Origin: Pseudovirgaria hyperparasitica
Lineage: Eukaryota > Ascomycota > Dothideomycetes > Acrospermales > Acrospermaceae
DNA: 64,000 nt
Direction of reading: 5' to 3'
Assembly (NCBI RefSeq): GCF_010093815.1
Contig: NW_022985549.1
Location: 62,001 to 126,000 of the forward strand
In this document: piece after piece, positions 1 to 11,110 of the stretch
Position numbering within the stretch: position 1 is the stretch's first letter
How the letters are laid out: the number at the start of each line of letters is the position of its first letter
Translations under genes and position numbers: made by a program
Notes under the pieces: generated by a model
What the model was told of the DNA's origin: nothing
Databases searched by the model: none
The model's input: the letters and a program-made list of their open reading frames with translations, nothing else

Positions 1-560
1 GGTCGCTTCCGGCCTAGTACGCCTAGCCGAGCCGCCGCCTCGCCGACTCCTTATCTAGGCGGTTATAGAGGAGGAGGAGCCTCGTTTAAGTAGTAGTCGC
101 CTACGCCGCCCTCGGCTAAGCGGCCCTAAGGAGTCGCCTACCTATAGCCCGCGCCATTACTATACTACCCCCTACTAGCTCCCTATTACTCCCCCCCCGT
201 AGGAGGCCTCGCTATCACCACGCTATCCCTATACCCCGCCCCGCCACCGTAACCCGTCCTAGCGCCGCTCTCGCTCGCCGGAGCGCTATAGCCGGTCCCC
301 CGACCGCCGCGACCGGTCCCCTTACTACCGTGACTAGTCCCCCCGCCGCCGTGACCGTTTCTATAAGCGTTACCGCCGATCCCGTGACCGCTAGCGTCGT
401 ACCATTAAGGGTCGTCGCTTATCGCGTCGTTACTAGTCGCCGTCTCGTAGCCGCTATAGCCGCCCCGATGAGGTATATAACTCCCCCTTACCGCTAAGCT
501 AGATTAATAATTACCCCTACCGCTAGGAGCCGGCCTAGGGGAGGACTAGGTAACTAACCT
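1..560 (+). other. Arginine/serine-rich (RS-like) reading frame, decayed
   Basis: Read on the plus strand in the frame of position 2, this stretch encodes a proline- and serine-rich part followed, from about 263 to 480, by many Arg-Ser, Ser-Pro and Arg-Asp pairs such as RRSRSPERYSRSPDRRDRSP. That composition is typical of RS domains in splicing-type proteins. The opposite strand reads glycine-rich instead and looks less protein-like. It lies beyond the chromodomain end of the minus-strand Gypsy element and faces the other way. CpA and TpG are almost absent, so it has been through RIP with its neighbour. It could be an extra frame of the element, a captured host fragment or part of another repeat cut by the window edge. 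Function not assigned. Confidence 0.4.
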
Positions 561-569
561 TATAGTTAG

Positions 570-3500
570 AATTTACGGTTAAGGACCGTGCCGGCCCCGG
601 CGCCGTATAGACCTAGGGTAGAGCTAGGAGAATAACCTTTTTATGTCTTAAGGAGGGTGTCGGTTTATTATTAGGTTACTTAGGTACTTAGCGTTTAGCG
701 TTTGGTCTTTATAGAATCTCTACTCTTATATCGGGTTATTAGGGCCGCTATAGGCCCGTAATAGTAGATTAATATCTTTATTTAGGGATGCGCTAAAGTC
801 GTAGGCCGTTATATAATCGCGCGCTACTATACCGGGCCTTAAACCTATCTAGTGCCTTGGTATCCTCTACGTCCTCGAGTGGTACCTATATTAGCTATAG
901 CTAGCCCTTCTATTTTATGAGTACTTACCTCTTATTTCGCCCACGTGCGTTTTTCGCCCGAAGGATATCCTTAACCTTATATTTAGTAACGTCCTCGTTA
1001 GCTTTATTAAGTTTAAGTACCGGGCCCGGGCGAGTATCTAGCTACTCCTAGCTAGGTAGGGGGTCCTCTACGGCGCGCTCGACTAGGCTAATATAGACCG
1101 TCTTATAAAGGTCCCTAGGGAGGTCGAGGGTTACTATTAGGGGGGTAGATTAGGCGAGAACCCTATACTTAGCCTATAGCTAGTCGAGTTTCCGGCTTAG
1201 GTAATTAGTCTTTACGTTTCGGAGTAAGAACTATACTATATTACTAACCTTAAAGCGTTTAGCTAGGCGGCGTGACTAGTTAGCCGAGTTCTAGAAATAT
1301 TACTCGGCCTAGGCGATAGCCGCCTACGCTAGGGTAGTGCCGTTATAGAGGTACTTAAGGAAGTTTATAGCCCGGCCTTTCGCTAAGGTCGTGGAGGTGT
1401 TAGGGAGTGGCTATCGCGGTAATAGTTCGATATAGTATCTATTTAGAAGTAGGTTCGGCGCTATGCCGGTTACTAATAAGGTGCGGTTATTTAGGGCGAG
1501 CTGGCATGCCGGTAGATACTCCGGCTAATTAGTTTACTCGAAGGTTACTATAACGCGAAGCACCGCCTAGACCTCCTAGTTTACTCGCTCTATACTACCG
1601 TCGGTCTATAGGTGGTAGGCTATAGAGAGGTTCTAGTACACGTCCGTTATGGAGTAAAGGGTTATCTAGAACTACCCTAGCTAGTCCGAGCCCCGGTCGG
1701 TAATAATAGACTATAGAAACCCCCAGAAACGCTACCATATATCGCGGAATCGCGCCGCGTAGTCCTTAGCCGCCATAGAGGTTATCGCCTCTAGCTAGAT
1801 AAATTTTAAGAGCCAATCCGTGATAACGAGTAGGTACTAGAGCCGTAACGGGTCCGATTAGGGGAGGTCGGTTATAAAGTCTATAGAAATCTAGGACTAG
1901 AAACGGTCTAGTATCGGAAGCGGCTAGAGGAGCCTAGAGGCCTTACGCCGATTTATATAAGCTCCGTAGTAGTCGTAGTTCCGCATAAATCGCCGGATAT
2001 CGGCCTATATATACTCCTAGTAGTATTCCCGCCGGATAGCTACGTACGTCTCGTTCTTACTAGGGTAGCCTATAAGGGGGGAAGCGTGGGACCTCTAGAT
2101 AATAGTTATTATAAGCGGTTCCTATTCGGGCACCTAGATAACTCCCTACCACGTAAGTATCCCGTGTACCGATATAGCGTAGTCCGTAACCTATTTAGTT
2201 ATAAGCGCCTCCGGTAGAAAGAGGCGTGCCCCGTCTACTACGGCCGTATAGCGGACCTAATACGCCGGGACGGACTAAGCGGCTTAGTTCTAAAGCTCCT
2301 AGAGGTGGGGATTAGTAAAGATACTTTATCTCTATAGAAGGCGATCCTCCCCGGAGTAGATACTTATAGATACTATTTAGATAGCTCGCGGGGCTATAAG
2401 CTACTCCCGTAGGAGGGACTTCTTAGACGAGTCCTAGTTACGGCGGCTAAGGGCGTCCGGGCGAGCCGCCTAGAATCCCGGCCGGTATACTAGGTCGTAG
2501 TTAAAGAGTATAAGCTAGTTAGACTATCGCTACTACCGCGGGATGAGAAGGTAAGACTTAGTAAAGTACTTAAGGTTCTTATAGTCCGTATAGATCGTGA
2601 AAGGGTAGTAAACGCTCCGAAGCTCGGGTTCCCACGTCTAGAGGTACTAAACTATAGTAAGGAGCTCCTTATCGTGGATTATATAGTTCTATTAGGCGGC
2701 CGTAAGGGCCGCGGAGTAGTAGACTATTAGGTGCTAAATACCCCGAACCCTCTAGAATAGGCACCCGCCCGTTACGTGGCTAGAGTAATCTACCTCGACT
2801 ATTATATCGCGCGTCTCGTCCTAGGATTAGAGAATAGATCCTATAATAAAAGTATTCTTAAGCTTAGTAAACGCGCGGTCCTTAGTTAGGCCCTAGTAGA
2901 AGGCCGCCCCGGCCCTAGTAAGGGCGTAGAGCGGGGCCGCTATAATAGAGAAGTCGGAAAGAAAGTTACGGTAGAAGTTTATAAATCTAATAAATCGCTA
3001 GACGCCCCGGACCGTGGTCGGGGGCTCCTAGTCCCGGATCGTGGTAATTTTCTCTAGGTCGGGGTGGATTAATTTACCGGCGGTAATAATATACCCTAGG
3101 TACCGGACTTCCTTAGTGGCGAAGCGGCACTTAGTAAGGTTATAGTAAAGGTCCGCTTTAGTAAGAAGAGATAGGATAGTCTTTATGGCGGCCTAGTAGT
3201 CCTCTAGCATACCTAGGGTATAGATAAGGATATTATTAAGATATACTATATAGGTTACCCCTAGGACCCTACTTAGTACCCTATTAATATAGCGCTAGAA
3301 GGAGGCCGGGGTACTAGAGAGACTAAACGGAAGCACGGTCTATTTAAAGAGGCCGAACCGGGTACGGAAAGCCGTCTTATATTCGTCGCCGGCAGCCATC
3401 TATAGTTTATAGAATACCGCCTAAATATCGACCTTACTAAACTATAACGCGTTACTAATAGTATATAGAGTTTCGTATATTAGAGGAAGCGGGTATTAAT

Positions 3501-6003
3501 CCTACTCCGTGATACTATTAAGGGCTCTATAGTTAATATATAGCCGCCATTTCCCTCCCGGCTTAGGGACGAGTAATACTAGCGCCCCGGCCGCGGAGGA
3601 GCTAGCCTATATCTAACCCTTATCTATAAGATCCGTGAGCTAGCGGCGTAGCTCCACTAGCTACTCCCGAGATATAGCGTAGAGGGGTCCCTAAGGGAGG
3701 TTTACCGGGGTCCCTACCGGGGTGGACTTAATACGGATATAGTAGTCGGTACTCCCCTAGTAGGGGGGTAGCGCCGACGCCTTCGCCTTATTAAAGAGGT
3801 CGCGGTAGGCGTGTAGCTTTAATAGGAGTAGGCGCCTATCCTCTATAAGCTCGGACGCGTCCCGGTCGGGTATCGGAGGTGGCGGGGGGAGCATAAGCTA
3901 TAGAAGGCGGGTGACGTCGCGGATACTAGTAGCAACCACCCGTCCGCGGCGATAAGCCGTCTCTAGAGCCCCCATAATATAACCCTTCTTAGTAAGCACC
4001 CGAATGCGCGTTAGGCGTATATAGGCGTTTATATCCTAGGCTATAAGGCCGTAGGCGCGGTAGAGCGTAATCTCGCCTACCCGTATATTAATAACGGCGC
4101 CGGCCTAGTAGAGCCACGGGCTCCTAAGGATAAGGTCCCGGTCTAGCCCGGGCACCACGTAGGCGGAGAGGCGCTATCTCTATCCGGCGATATCGTACTA
4201 TATAGTAACGACTTCCGTGATCTCCGGTCCCGACGCTCTATTAGTAGTAAGAGCTACTTAATAACGTGGGACCGAGATACACGACTTAGCTACGTCCCCC
4301 GTAAGGGATAGGCTAACCGCTATAAAATACTCGTACCCTATATCTACTAAGGCGTCTATATACTTTCTATTCTAGAGGAATAGCGATATAACGGGTGGCG
4401 GCCCGTCTATAACCCGAGCGGGTACACTATCCTCCGGGTTAGAGCCGTAATCTTAGTCGCCCGTGGCTTCGTTCCCTACCGAATGTTATAACGTCCCCCG
4501 ACCCGGGCTATAGTAAGAGACTATACTTCCCCCGCCTTAGAGTCGGAATTAGTATCGTTCTAGGCCGGGGCCGCGACCTTAAGCGCCCGTATATTAACGG
4601 CGTTTAGGTAGCCCTATTATTAGTAGCTAGCCTAGCCGTACCGGGTATACACGCCCGCTATACGGCGCTCCTAGAATAAATTCTTCGGAATCCACGAAGG
4701 AGGCTCTTTCTTCTTAACCCCGTTCTTACTCTTTACCGCCGGTAAGGTAGCTCGCTCCTTACCCTTTATCTTAACGGCCTTAATAGCGACCGCTAACATT
4801 ATCGTATTACCGTCCTTATCCTTACCTAGCTTACTTTAGGGCGCCGTGTTTTACCTAGTACGGAGCCGGAATAACTCTATATCTATACTAATATCCCTAA
4901 GGCGGCCTATAGCGGCCTCGTATTAGTCTAGGAGGCCCTAGTTTAGGGCTACTACCTAGGTCTCCTAGTTAAGGCCGTCCCGGAGCCGTATAAGCTTCTA
5001 GTTATCGGCCTAGTATATCTCTCTAGCCTCCTAGAGGGCGGTATAGAACTAGACGAAGTAATCTATAAACGGCTCCTTAGCCTTTTATATAATTATATTT
5101 AGCCGTTAAAGGGCCCGCTCTTTAGTATATATATCTCCGAACTAGAACTTAAGGTAGTCTAGGAACGCGTGTAGGTCCTAGTTACCGTTTAGCCCCCTAG
5201 TAGAATATACCGCGCTAACCCCCTTCTATACCTTAGGCGCTAGATTAGCCTAGATAAGGGCCATCTAGTCCCTATAGGTGCTAATGAACTCGGTGTCCCG
5301 GGTAATCTTATACCGTATTATAATAGACCACGTATAGAAGAGAGCCTTAGACCCGTTATACGGATCGCCGAGGGGGAGAGGCTTCTATTTTATAGGCCGG
5401 TCGAGCGTAACGTACGGGGCCGATAGTAGTAAAGTAGGGGCGCGTATAGGTAGGGCCGGGTCGGGCCCGTATAGACGCTAAGGTATAGCTAAGGAGGGGT
5501 CGGGCTAGGGTAGAGACGAATCTCTATAGGTTAACGTGGTAGGAGTACGGCTATATACTTCGACCGTAACTAGGCGGGCGTTAATATACTATAGCGCCGT
5601 ATAGACGCTCTACTCGATGTCGGATATATAAGACTCGCTTACCGCTTAGGCGGCCGTAATAGACTTATATACGGCCTATATTTTATCTCGGAAGCTAAGA
5701 AAGGAGTTAGAGAGTTACCGTATTAGATTAGAGTCTTATAGGTTAAGACTATCTTATACTATAAGGCCACGTATAGGAAGAGGTTAATAAAGTTAAATTA
5801 ATATAATAGATGTGACTAAGGTGTTACTATAATAGCAATTAGGATATATTATAATTTAACTTAGAGAGAGTAGGAGTGGCTCGTATAGATTATAGCTTAA
5901 GTATAGTCTTAAGCGAGGTCACGTGATACCCCTATACTAGTCTCTATCCGTCCTGGCTCCGTCATGTAATGCTAGAGACAAGGTAAAGCCGAAGTCTATA
6001 ATA
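570..6003 (-). mobile_element. Gypsy LTR retrotransposon A (chromovirus type), fossil
   Basis: A minus-strand Ty3/Gypsy fossil. From its 5' end at the right it shows an LTR, a gag region with a CCHC zinc knuckle (about 4,595-4,660), a protease-like stretch (about 4,270-4,380), reverse transcriptase (about 2,950-3,650, with the LVPKPGGKWRL block), RNase H, integrase core (about 1,300-2,000) and a chromodomain-like end (about 840-930). The 3' LTR is not seen and presumably lies left of the window, so the left limit is approximate. It is clearly broken, with many breaks spread over all domains. GC content is still high while CpA/TpG are nearly gone, which fits one round or few rounds of RIP and a fairly young insertion. 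Confidence 0.85.
5822..6003 (-). repeat. 5' LTR of Gypsy A
   Basis: About 182 bp that begins TGTTAC and ends ATAATA, the expected TG...CA ends after RIP of the last pair. It abuts the gag end of element A. A second, more AT-rich copy lies at 41,592-41,771, which helps set the ends. It still holds some CpA and TpG, unlike most of the nest. Confidence 0.65.
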
Positions 6004-6844
6004 CTATTACTACTTTATACTAAAAAGGCCCTTATTATTAAAATAATAAAGTAAGTTACTTCTTCTATTATAACTTTATTTCTATATCTTTTATACTCTA
6101 CTCTATTCTCTTATTATAGCTTAGTATAGTAAAGCTATAGCTTAGTATAATAAAAAAAATTTATCTCTAATTTTCTTAATCTTAAAGTAACTTCTTCTCT
6201 ACTCTTATATAGCTAATATTAAGTTATAGACCCTTATACTAAGTAATCCCTACTATAATAATAGTAATAGTTAACTATATATCTAGTAGCTATATAACTA
6301 GTACTCCTAGTTATAGTAGAAGTAGTAGAAGTAATAGTTATAGTCCTCTAAAGTAGCTACTAAAATTCTATAATAATAAGTACTATATCTTATCTAAGAT
6401 AGAGAGCTTCTATAAAGATATTAATAATAAATATAATAAAGAGATTCTTTATAAGTTAATCTACTATTATAGTAAGAAGACTATCTAATTCTATATAGCT
6501 AATAGCTATATGAACTTTAAGACGTACCTTACTATTAAAAATCTAGAATATTTCTATACTAGAAATAATACTAAGATTAAGAAGTTTATTCTAATAATAG
6601 TATAACTTAATATTATATCTACTAGGTATTATAAGGTTAATCTTAGCTATCCTTACTTTAGATATCTAGCTCTTATCTATATCTACTCTAAGATTACTAT
6701 AAAGATATATATAATCTATTATAAGAATAAATACTACTTTAAGTTCTACTATATTTCCCTCTTTAGTCTCTAGATATCATTTAGTTATAGTAGGTCTACT
6801 AATTATAGTATAGATAGTAAGTAGTTACGCTATTTCTTTATAGT
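6004..6844 (+). other. AT-rich unrecognised sequence X, left part
   Basis: Very AT-rich, CpG-poor sequence. From about 6,350 to 6,800 one plus-strand frame stays largely open and reads as a Lys/Asn/Ile/Tyr-rich protein-like stretch, but I recognise no domain. It is interrupted at 6,845 by Gypsy copy G and appears to go on at 9,969. It could be a decayed DNA transposon or another old element. No function is assigned. Confidence 0.35.
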
Positions 6845-7072
6845 TATAAGAATAGAGTTATTAGATAGTAGTATAGTTAGATAGAATAATAGGGTATATT
6901 CTATTATAGAATAAATTACTACTAAACTCTTTTAGTAGAAATCTAAGAGTATATATATAAAGGGATGCTAATCTATCTAGTATATAACTATTTACTACCC
7001 TTTATACTATCTTCTAACTATATTAGCTAAGATATATATAGATTAGATTATATCTAAGGCTAAGTTCTAATA
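6845..7072 (-). repeat. Left (3') LTR of Gypsy G
   Basis: 228 bp, TATAAG...TTCTAATA, the RIP form of TG...CA ends. It matches the three other LTRs of this family at 9,741, 10,508 and 40,706. It is more AT-shifted than its partner at 9,741. Confidence 0.8.
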
Positions 7073-8458
7073 ATTATCCCCTTTCTTTAGAAAGCTATCC
7101 TTAGTAACCTAGATTATTATCTATCTCTATATCTCTATTCTAAGTCTTATAAGACCTTAGTTATTCTCTATACTTTATCTTAGATATATATAGATATTAG
7201 CTAATCTAAGAATTATATAAGTATTTTTCTAATAAACTAGATTTTATCTATCTTAAATTCTTATATAGGTAGAATTATCTAATTAGACCTAGCGTATTAT
7301 ATAATATAATTAGATAAGCCTAGATACTATCTATATTAAAATCTTTTCTTAGAAATATTCCTTTCTTTAAAAAAACTTCTTAACTTATTATAGAGTTTTT
7401 TAGATTATTAGATATATTACCCGATTCTTATAGATATAGATTTATATAGATTTACTATAATTTAGTATAATTTATATAATTTACTAATTTTTATACTATA
7501 TTTAGCTAGTAATAATAATAATCTACTAAAATCTATATAAATTAATAATAATTATAATATAGTTTCTTAAAATCTTAATACTTAGAAGTATTTAGTATAG
7601 AAATAGATACCTTTAAATAATTCTTATCTTATCTATATTAATAATATAACAAAAGCTATTAATCTACTCTAGTCTAGACTAGACTCTAATAATCTAACTA
7701 TATATTATTATAGTTATTACTTTCTATTAGTATATATATATAGTAGTACTAATTCTATAACTTATAGTACTTATATAACTAAGAAACGCTATTATTTATA
7801 GGTATTTAAATAAGTTTAAGGAGCTTTATATAGATTTACTTATATTTATATAGATTAATATTAGATAATATCTAAATACTACTAATAAGAAGTATAGTAC
7901 TAATAATTAGAATCCTTTAGAAATATCTTTCTATAAATTATATAAATATAGTATACTTTATAGCTAGGAGTACGATTCTATAGAGATTTATACTAATCTA
8001 GCTAAAGCTACTTTAGCTATAATTACTATAATTACTAGATAATATTATTTTTCTTAAATTATTATGGATTCTTACTAATATATTTTAATCTCTATAATAG
8101 TACTAAGATCTCTACTACTTTAGACTTCTTTCTATATACTAGTAATATTAAAATTCCTAGGAAAAAATCTAGAGAGAAGACTAAGATTCTATTCTTATAT
8201 ATATTAAAGAGCTATAAAGTTAATAAAGATAACTCTAATCTAGAGGTTTCTATACTAAAGATATATAATTCTATACTAATTATTAAATCTTTTCGCTAAT
8301 TTATATAATTCTTAGTATATCTATACTAGTCTATCTCTCTCTACCCTAGTTTCTACTACTCTATAGATTTCTATAGAGAAGTTTATAACTATAAGATATA
8401 TTATATTAAGTTTATAGTATTAGAATAAAAGACTAGAGACTTATATTATAAAGCTCTA

Positions 8459-8598
8459 TGTTAGGCACGTGCCTACTAGTTGATTATACATGTGTGTAGT
8501 AGTCGTATATAAGTAGTGTGCTCCACCCTTAAAGTAGTAGCTTTAAGATTCGGTCCTTTTAGTATAGTTAGTTAGTGCGTAGAGCCCGCCTCCTTATA
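8459..8598 (+). repeat. Left LTR of the TRIM-like element
   Basis: 140 bp beginning TGTTAGGCACGTG. It contains the TATA box and the predicted start of the RNA. It closely matches the copy at 8,896-9,047. Confidence 0.7.
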
Positions 8599-8616
8599 TA
8601 ATCTTAAAGCTACTAC
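8506..8616 (+). promoter_or_regulatory. TATA box, predicted RNA start and complementary primer site
   Basis: TATATAAG at 8,506-8,513 lies 28 bp before GTAGTAGCTTTAAGAT (8,534-8,549). The exact reverse complement, ATCTTAAAGCTACTAC, stands at 8,601-8,616, two bases after the end of the left LTR, where a primer binding site belongs. This is the layout of self-primed LTR elements such as Tf1, where the 5' end of the RNA folds back on the primer site. The sequences are seen directly; the RNA start is inferred. Confidence 0.6.
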
Positions 8617-8895
8617 GGGGTTATAGGTTTAACTCTCGGTCTAGTTAACTATTATTAAATTTCGCACGATTTCGTTTAGCTTACCACGTTACGTGTACTT
8701 TATGCACGTGACGGATAATATAGTAGTAACGTTACTACGGTAAGTTAGCGTGTCTAGTACTAGAGGCGGTATTACGAATATTCGTTATGTGTGTACATGG
8801 TTTATACTAGGCCCGTTGCGGCTAGTTTAGTTTATCTTTCGTAAGGTAGTATGCCCACGACGCGTAAGGACACGCGCCTTTGAAAAGGGGGATAA

Positions 8896-9047
8896 TATTA
8901 GACACGTAAGGAGTACGTGGCCTGCTAGTTAATTATATATATATGTAGTAGTCGTATATAAGTAGTGTGCTCTACCCTTAAAGTAGTAGCTTTAAGATTC
9001 GGTCCTTTTAGTATAGTTGGTTAGTACGTAGAGCCCGCCTCCTTATA
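8896..9047 (+). repeat. Right LTR of the TRIM-like element
   Basis: 152 bp; matches the left LTR apart from a short insertion near its start and a few transitions. A polypurine tract directly precedes it. Confidence 0.7.
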
Positions 9048-9740
9048 AATTATAAGTCTAGATATTATTCTCTAAATAAAATATATTATACTTTAGTAAA
9101 AAAGAGTAGAGGGTTATTAAGAAAGTACTTTTTATAGTCTCTCTTCTAGTCTTTCTACTTCTTTTAGTTCTTCTCTATAAATATAGTTAGATCTTTAGAT
9201 TTAGATATATCTAGAGAAGAAGTAGAGTAAATTAGTAATAAAGCGGCTAGAAGTATAGTAGATTATTATAGCTCTAGTAGTAGGTAAACTAATTCCGTCT
9301 AAATTAGTATAGAAAGTTATCTATCTATTATTATTTAGTATAGTTCTTTAAGAGACTTCTTAAGTTCTTATCTCTTTATAAGAAGTTTTATATATTCTAT
9401 CTACTCTTTAAGGGTTTAAATCTCTTAGGTCTAATTTATAATATACTTCTATAGTTTAGTAATAGTTTATTATAATACCTTATATAGCTCTACTATAACT
9501 TATTATCTAGCTTCTTATTATTAGAAGTTACTTAGTATATCTACTATTTCTTTATTAGAAAGCTCTATAATTTAGTCTAATATCTCTACTTCTTAGTTAG
9601 AAATAGCTAGATTTAATACTAATTATAGAGGATCTCTATTATTTAATATAGTATTACTTATCTCTATAGTAGATTATATTAATCTTCTTAGTTCTAGTTA
9701 GACTATCTTAACTATAGTACTATATAGAGAGTAATTTAAA

Positions 9741-9968
9741 TATAAGAATAGGGTTATTAGATAGTAGTATAGTTAGATAGAATAATAGAATATATTCTAT
9801 TATAGAATAAATTATTACTAAACCCTTTTAATAGAAATCTAAGAGTATATATATAAAGAGACGCTAATCTATCTAGTATATAACTATTTACCGCCCTTTA
9901 CGCTACCTTCTAACTATATTAGCTAAGGTATATATAGATCGGGTTATATCTAAGGCTAATTTCTAATA
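9741..9968 (-). repeat. Right (5') LTR of Gypsy G
   Basis: 228 bp, same ends as the left LTR of G. It keeps several CpG sites that the left LTR has lost, so the two LTRs of one element have decayed unequally. Confidence 0.8.
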
Positions 9969-10507
9969 GTAGTAGATAAAAGTAAGTTATATCTCTTTTA
10001 ATTATACTATAATAAAGATCTCTAACTAATAATTAGAAAAGCTAGCTAAGATCTCTATCTATACTAGTAAAGCCTTATACTCTTATTAGTCTTCTACTAC
10101 TTCTATATATACTAGTAGACCCTTCTACTTATACTAGTCGCCTACTATAAAGATAATCTCTAGGCTAGTTATACTATACTATCTTATAAAGAAGTCTAAT
10201 CTTTAGACTATCGTCTAGGCAGTTAACTCTAAGAATACTAAGACTATATACTACTATATCTATAAATTTTATAATCTTATAAAGAAGATAGAGAAATATA
10301 CTAATAACGCTAAGACTAATACTAACTTTAAGAGTTTCTCTAAGTAAATAGTATTATTACTATATAGCTAGTTAGTTAGAGTAGTAGTAGTACTACTTTA
10401 TATTATAACTATACTTCTATATAGATAAATACTAAGCTCTTTCTCTAATATCTATTCTATCTAGATATTTATTATAAGTATTATAATTCTAAAATTTTTA
10501 GCTATAT
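9969..10507 (+). other. AT-rich unrecognised sequence X, right part
   Basis: AT-rich sequence after Gypsy G, presumably the other side of the target of G. A plus-strand frame from about 10,020 to 10,350 reads as a protein-like Lys/Asn/Thr-rich tail (for example TIYYYIYKFYNLIKKIEK) and then stops being open. No family recognised. The Gypsy F LTR starts at 10,508. Confidence 0.3.
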
Positions 10508-10737
10508 TATAAGAATAGAGTTATTAGATAGTAGTATAGTTAGATAGAATAATAGGGTATATTCTCTTATAGAATAAATTACTACTAAACTCTTTTAGTA
10601 GAAATCTAAGAGTATATATATATAAAGAGACGCTAATCTATCTAGTATATAACTATTTACTACCCTTTACGCTACCTTCTAACTAGGTTAGCTAAGATAT
10701 ATATAGATTAGATTATACCTAAGGCTAAGTTCTAATA
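10508..10737 (-). repeat. Left (3') LTR of Gypsy F
   Basis: 230 bp; same family as the LTRs at 6,845, 9,741 and 40,706. It is followed at once by the polypurine tract ATTATCCCCTTTCTTTAG (plus-strand view). Confidence 0.8.
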
Positions 10738-11110
10738 ATTATCCCCTTTCTTTAGGAAGCTATCCTTAATAACCTAGATTATTATCTATCTCTATATTTC
10801 TATTCTAAGTTCTATAAGCCTTAGTTATTCTCTATACTTTATCTTAGATTTATATAGATACTTACTAATCTAAGATTTATATAAGCGTTTCCCTAATAAA
10901 CTGGATTTTATCTATTCTAAATTCTTATATAGATAGAATTATCTAATTAGGCCTAGTATATCATGTAATATAATTAGGTAAGCCTAGGTACTACCTATAT
11001 TAAAATCTTTTCTTAGAAATATTTCTTTCTTTAAAAAACTTCTTAACTCTTTATAGAGTTTTTTAGATTATTAGATATATTACCCGATTCTTATAGATAT
11101 AGATTTATAT

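Larger units (their letters stand above)
8459..9047 (+). mobile_element. Small non-coding LTR element (TRIM-like), apparently self-primed type
   Basis: Two direct repeats, 8,459-8,598 (140 bp, TGTTA...TTATA) and 8,896-9,047 (152 bp, one about 12-bp insertion), flank 297 bp with no reading frame. A polypurine tract (GAAAAGGGGGATAA) ends right before the second repeat, so the element reads on the plus strand. The size and layout are those of a terminal-repeat retrotransposon in miniature. It keeps many CpA/TpG pairs, so it is the least RIP-damaged element in the nest and probably young. There is no target duplication: the left flank matches F-family sequence near 17,416 and the right flank matches sequence near 34,697. 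It looks whole as a non-autonomous element; any helper would have to come from elsewhere. Confidence 0.7.
6845..9968 (-). mobile_element. Gypsy copy G, short derivative of the F family, fossil
   Basis: Flanked by 228-bp direct LTRs (6,845-7,072 and 9,741-9,968) of the same family as Gypsy F. Near-matching 5-bp flanks (ATAGT and GTAGT) fit a target duplication altered by one RIP-type transition. Orientation is minus: a purine-rich tract (AAAGAAAGGGGATAAT on the minus strand) lies next to the left LTR. The internal part holds only the F-family 3' non-coding region (7,073-8,458) and the gag-proximal region (9,048-9,740); the whole pol section is absent and a small LTR element sits at the junction. 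Broken, old, strongly AT-shifted. Confidence 0.75.
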
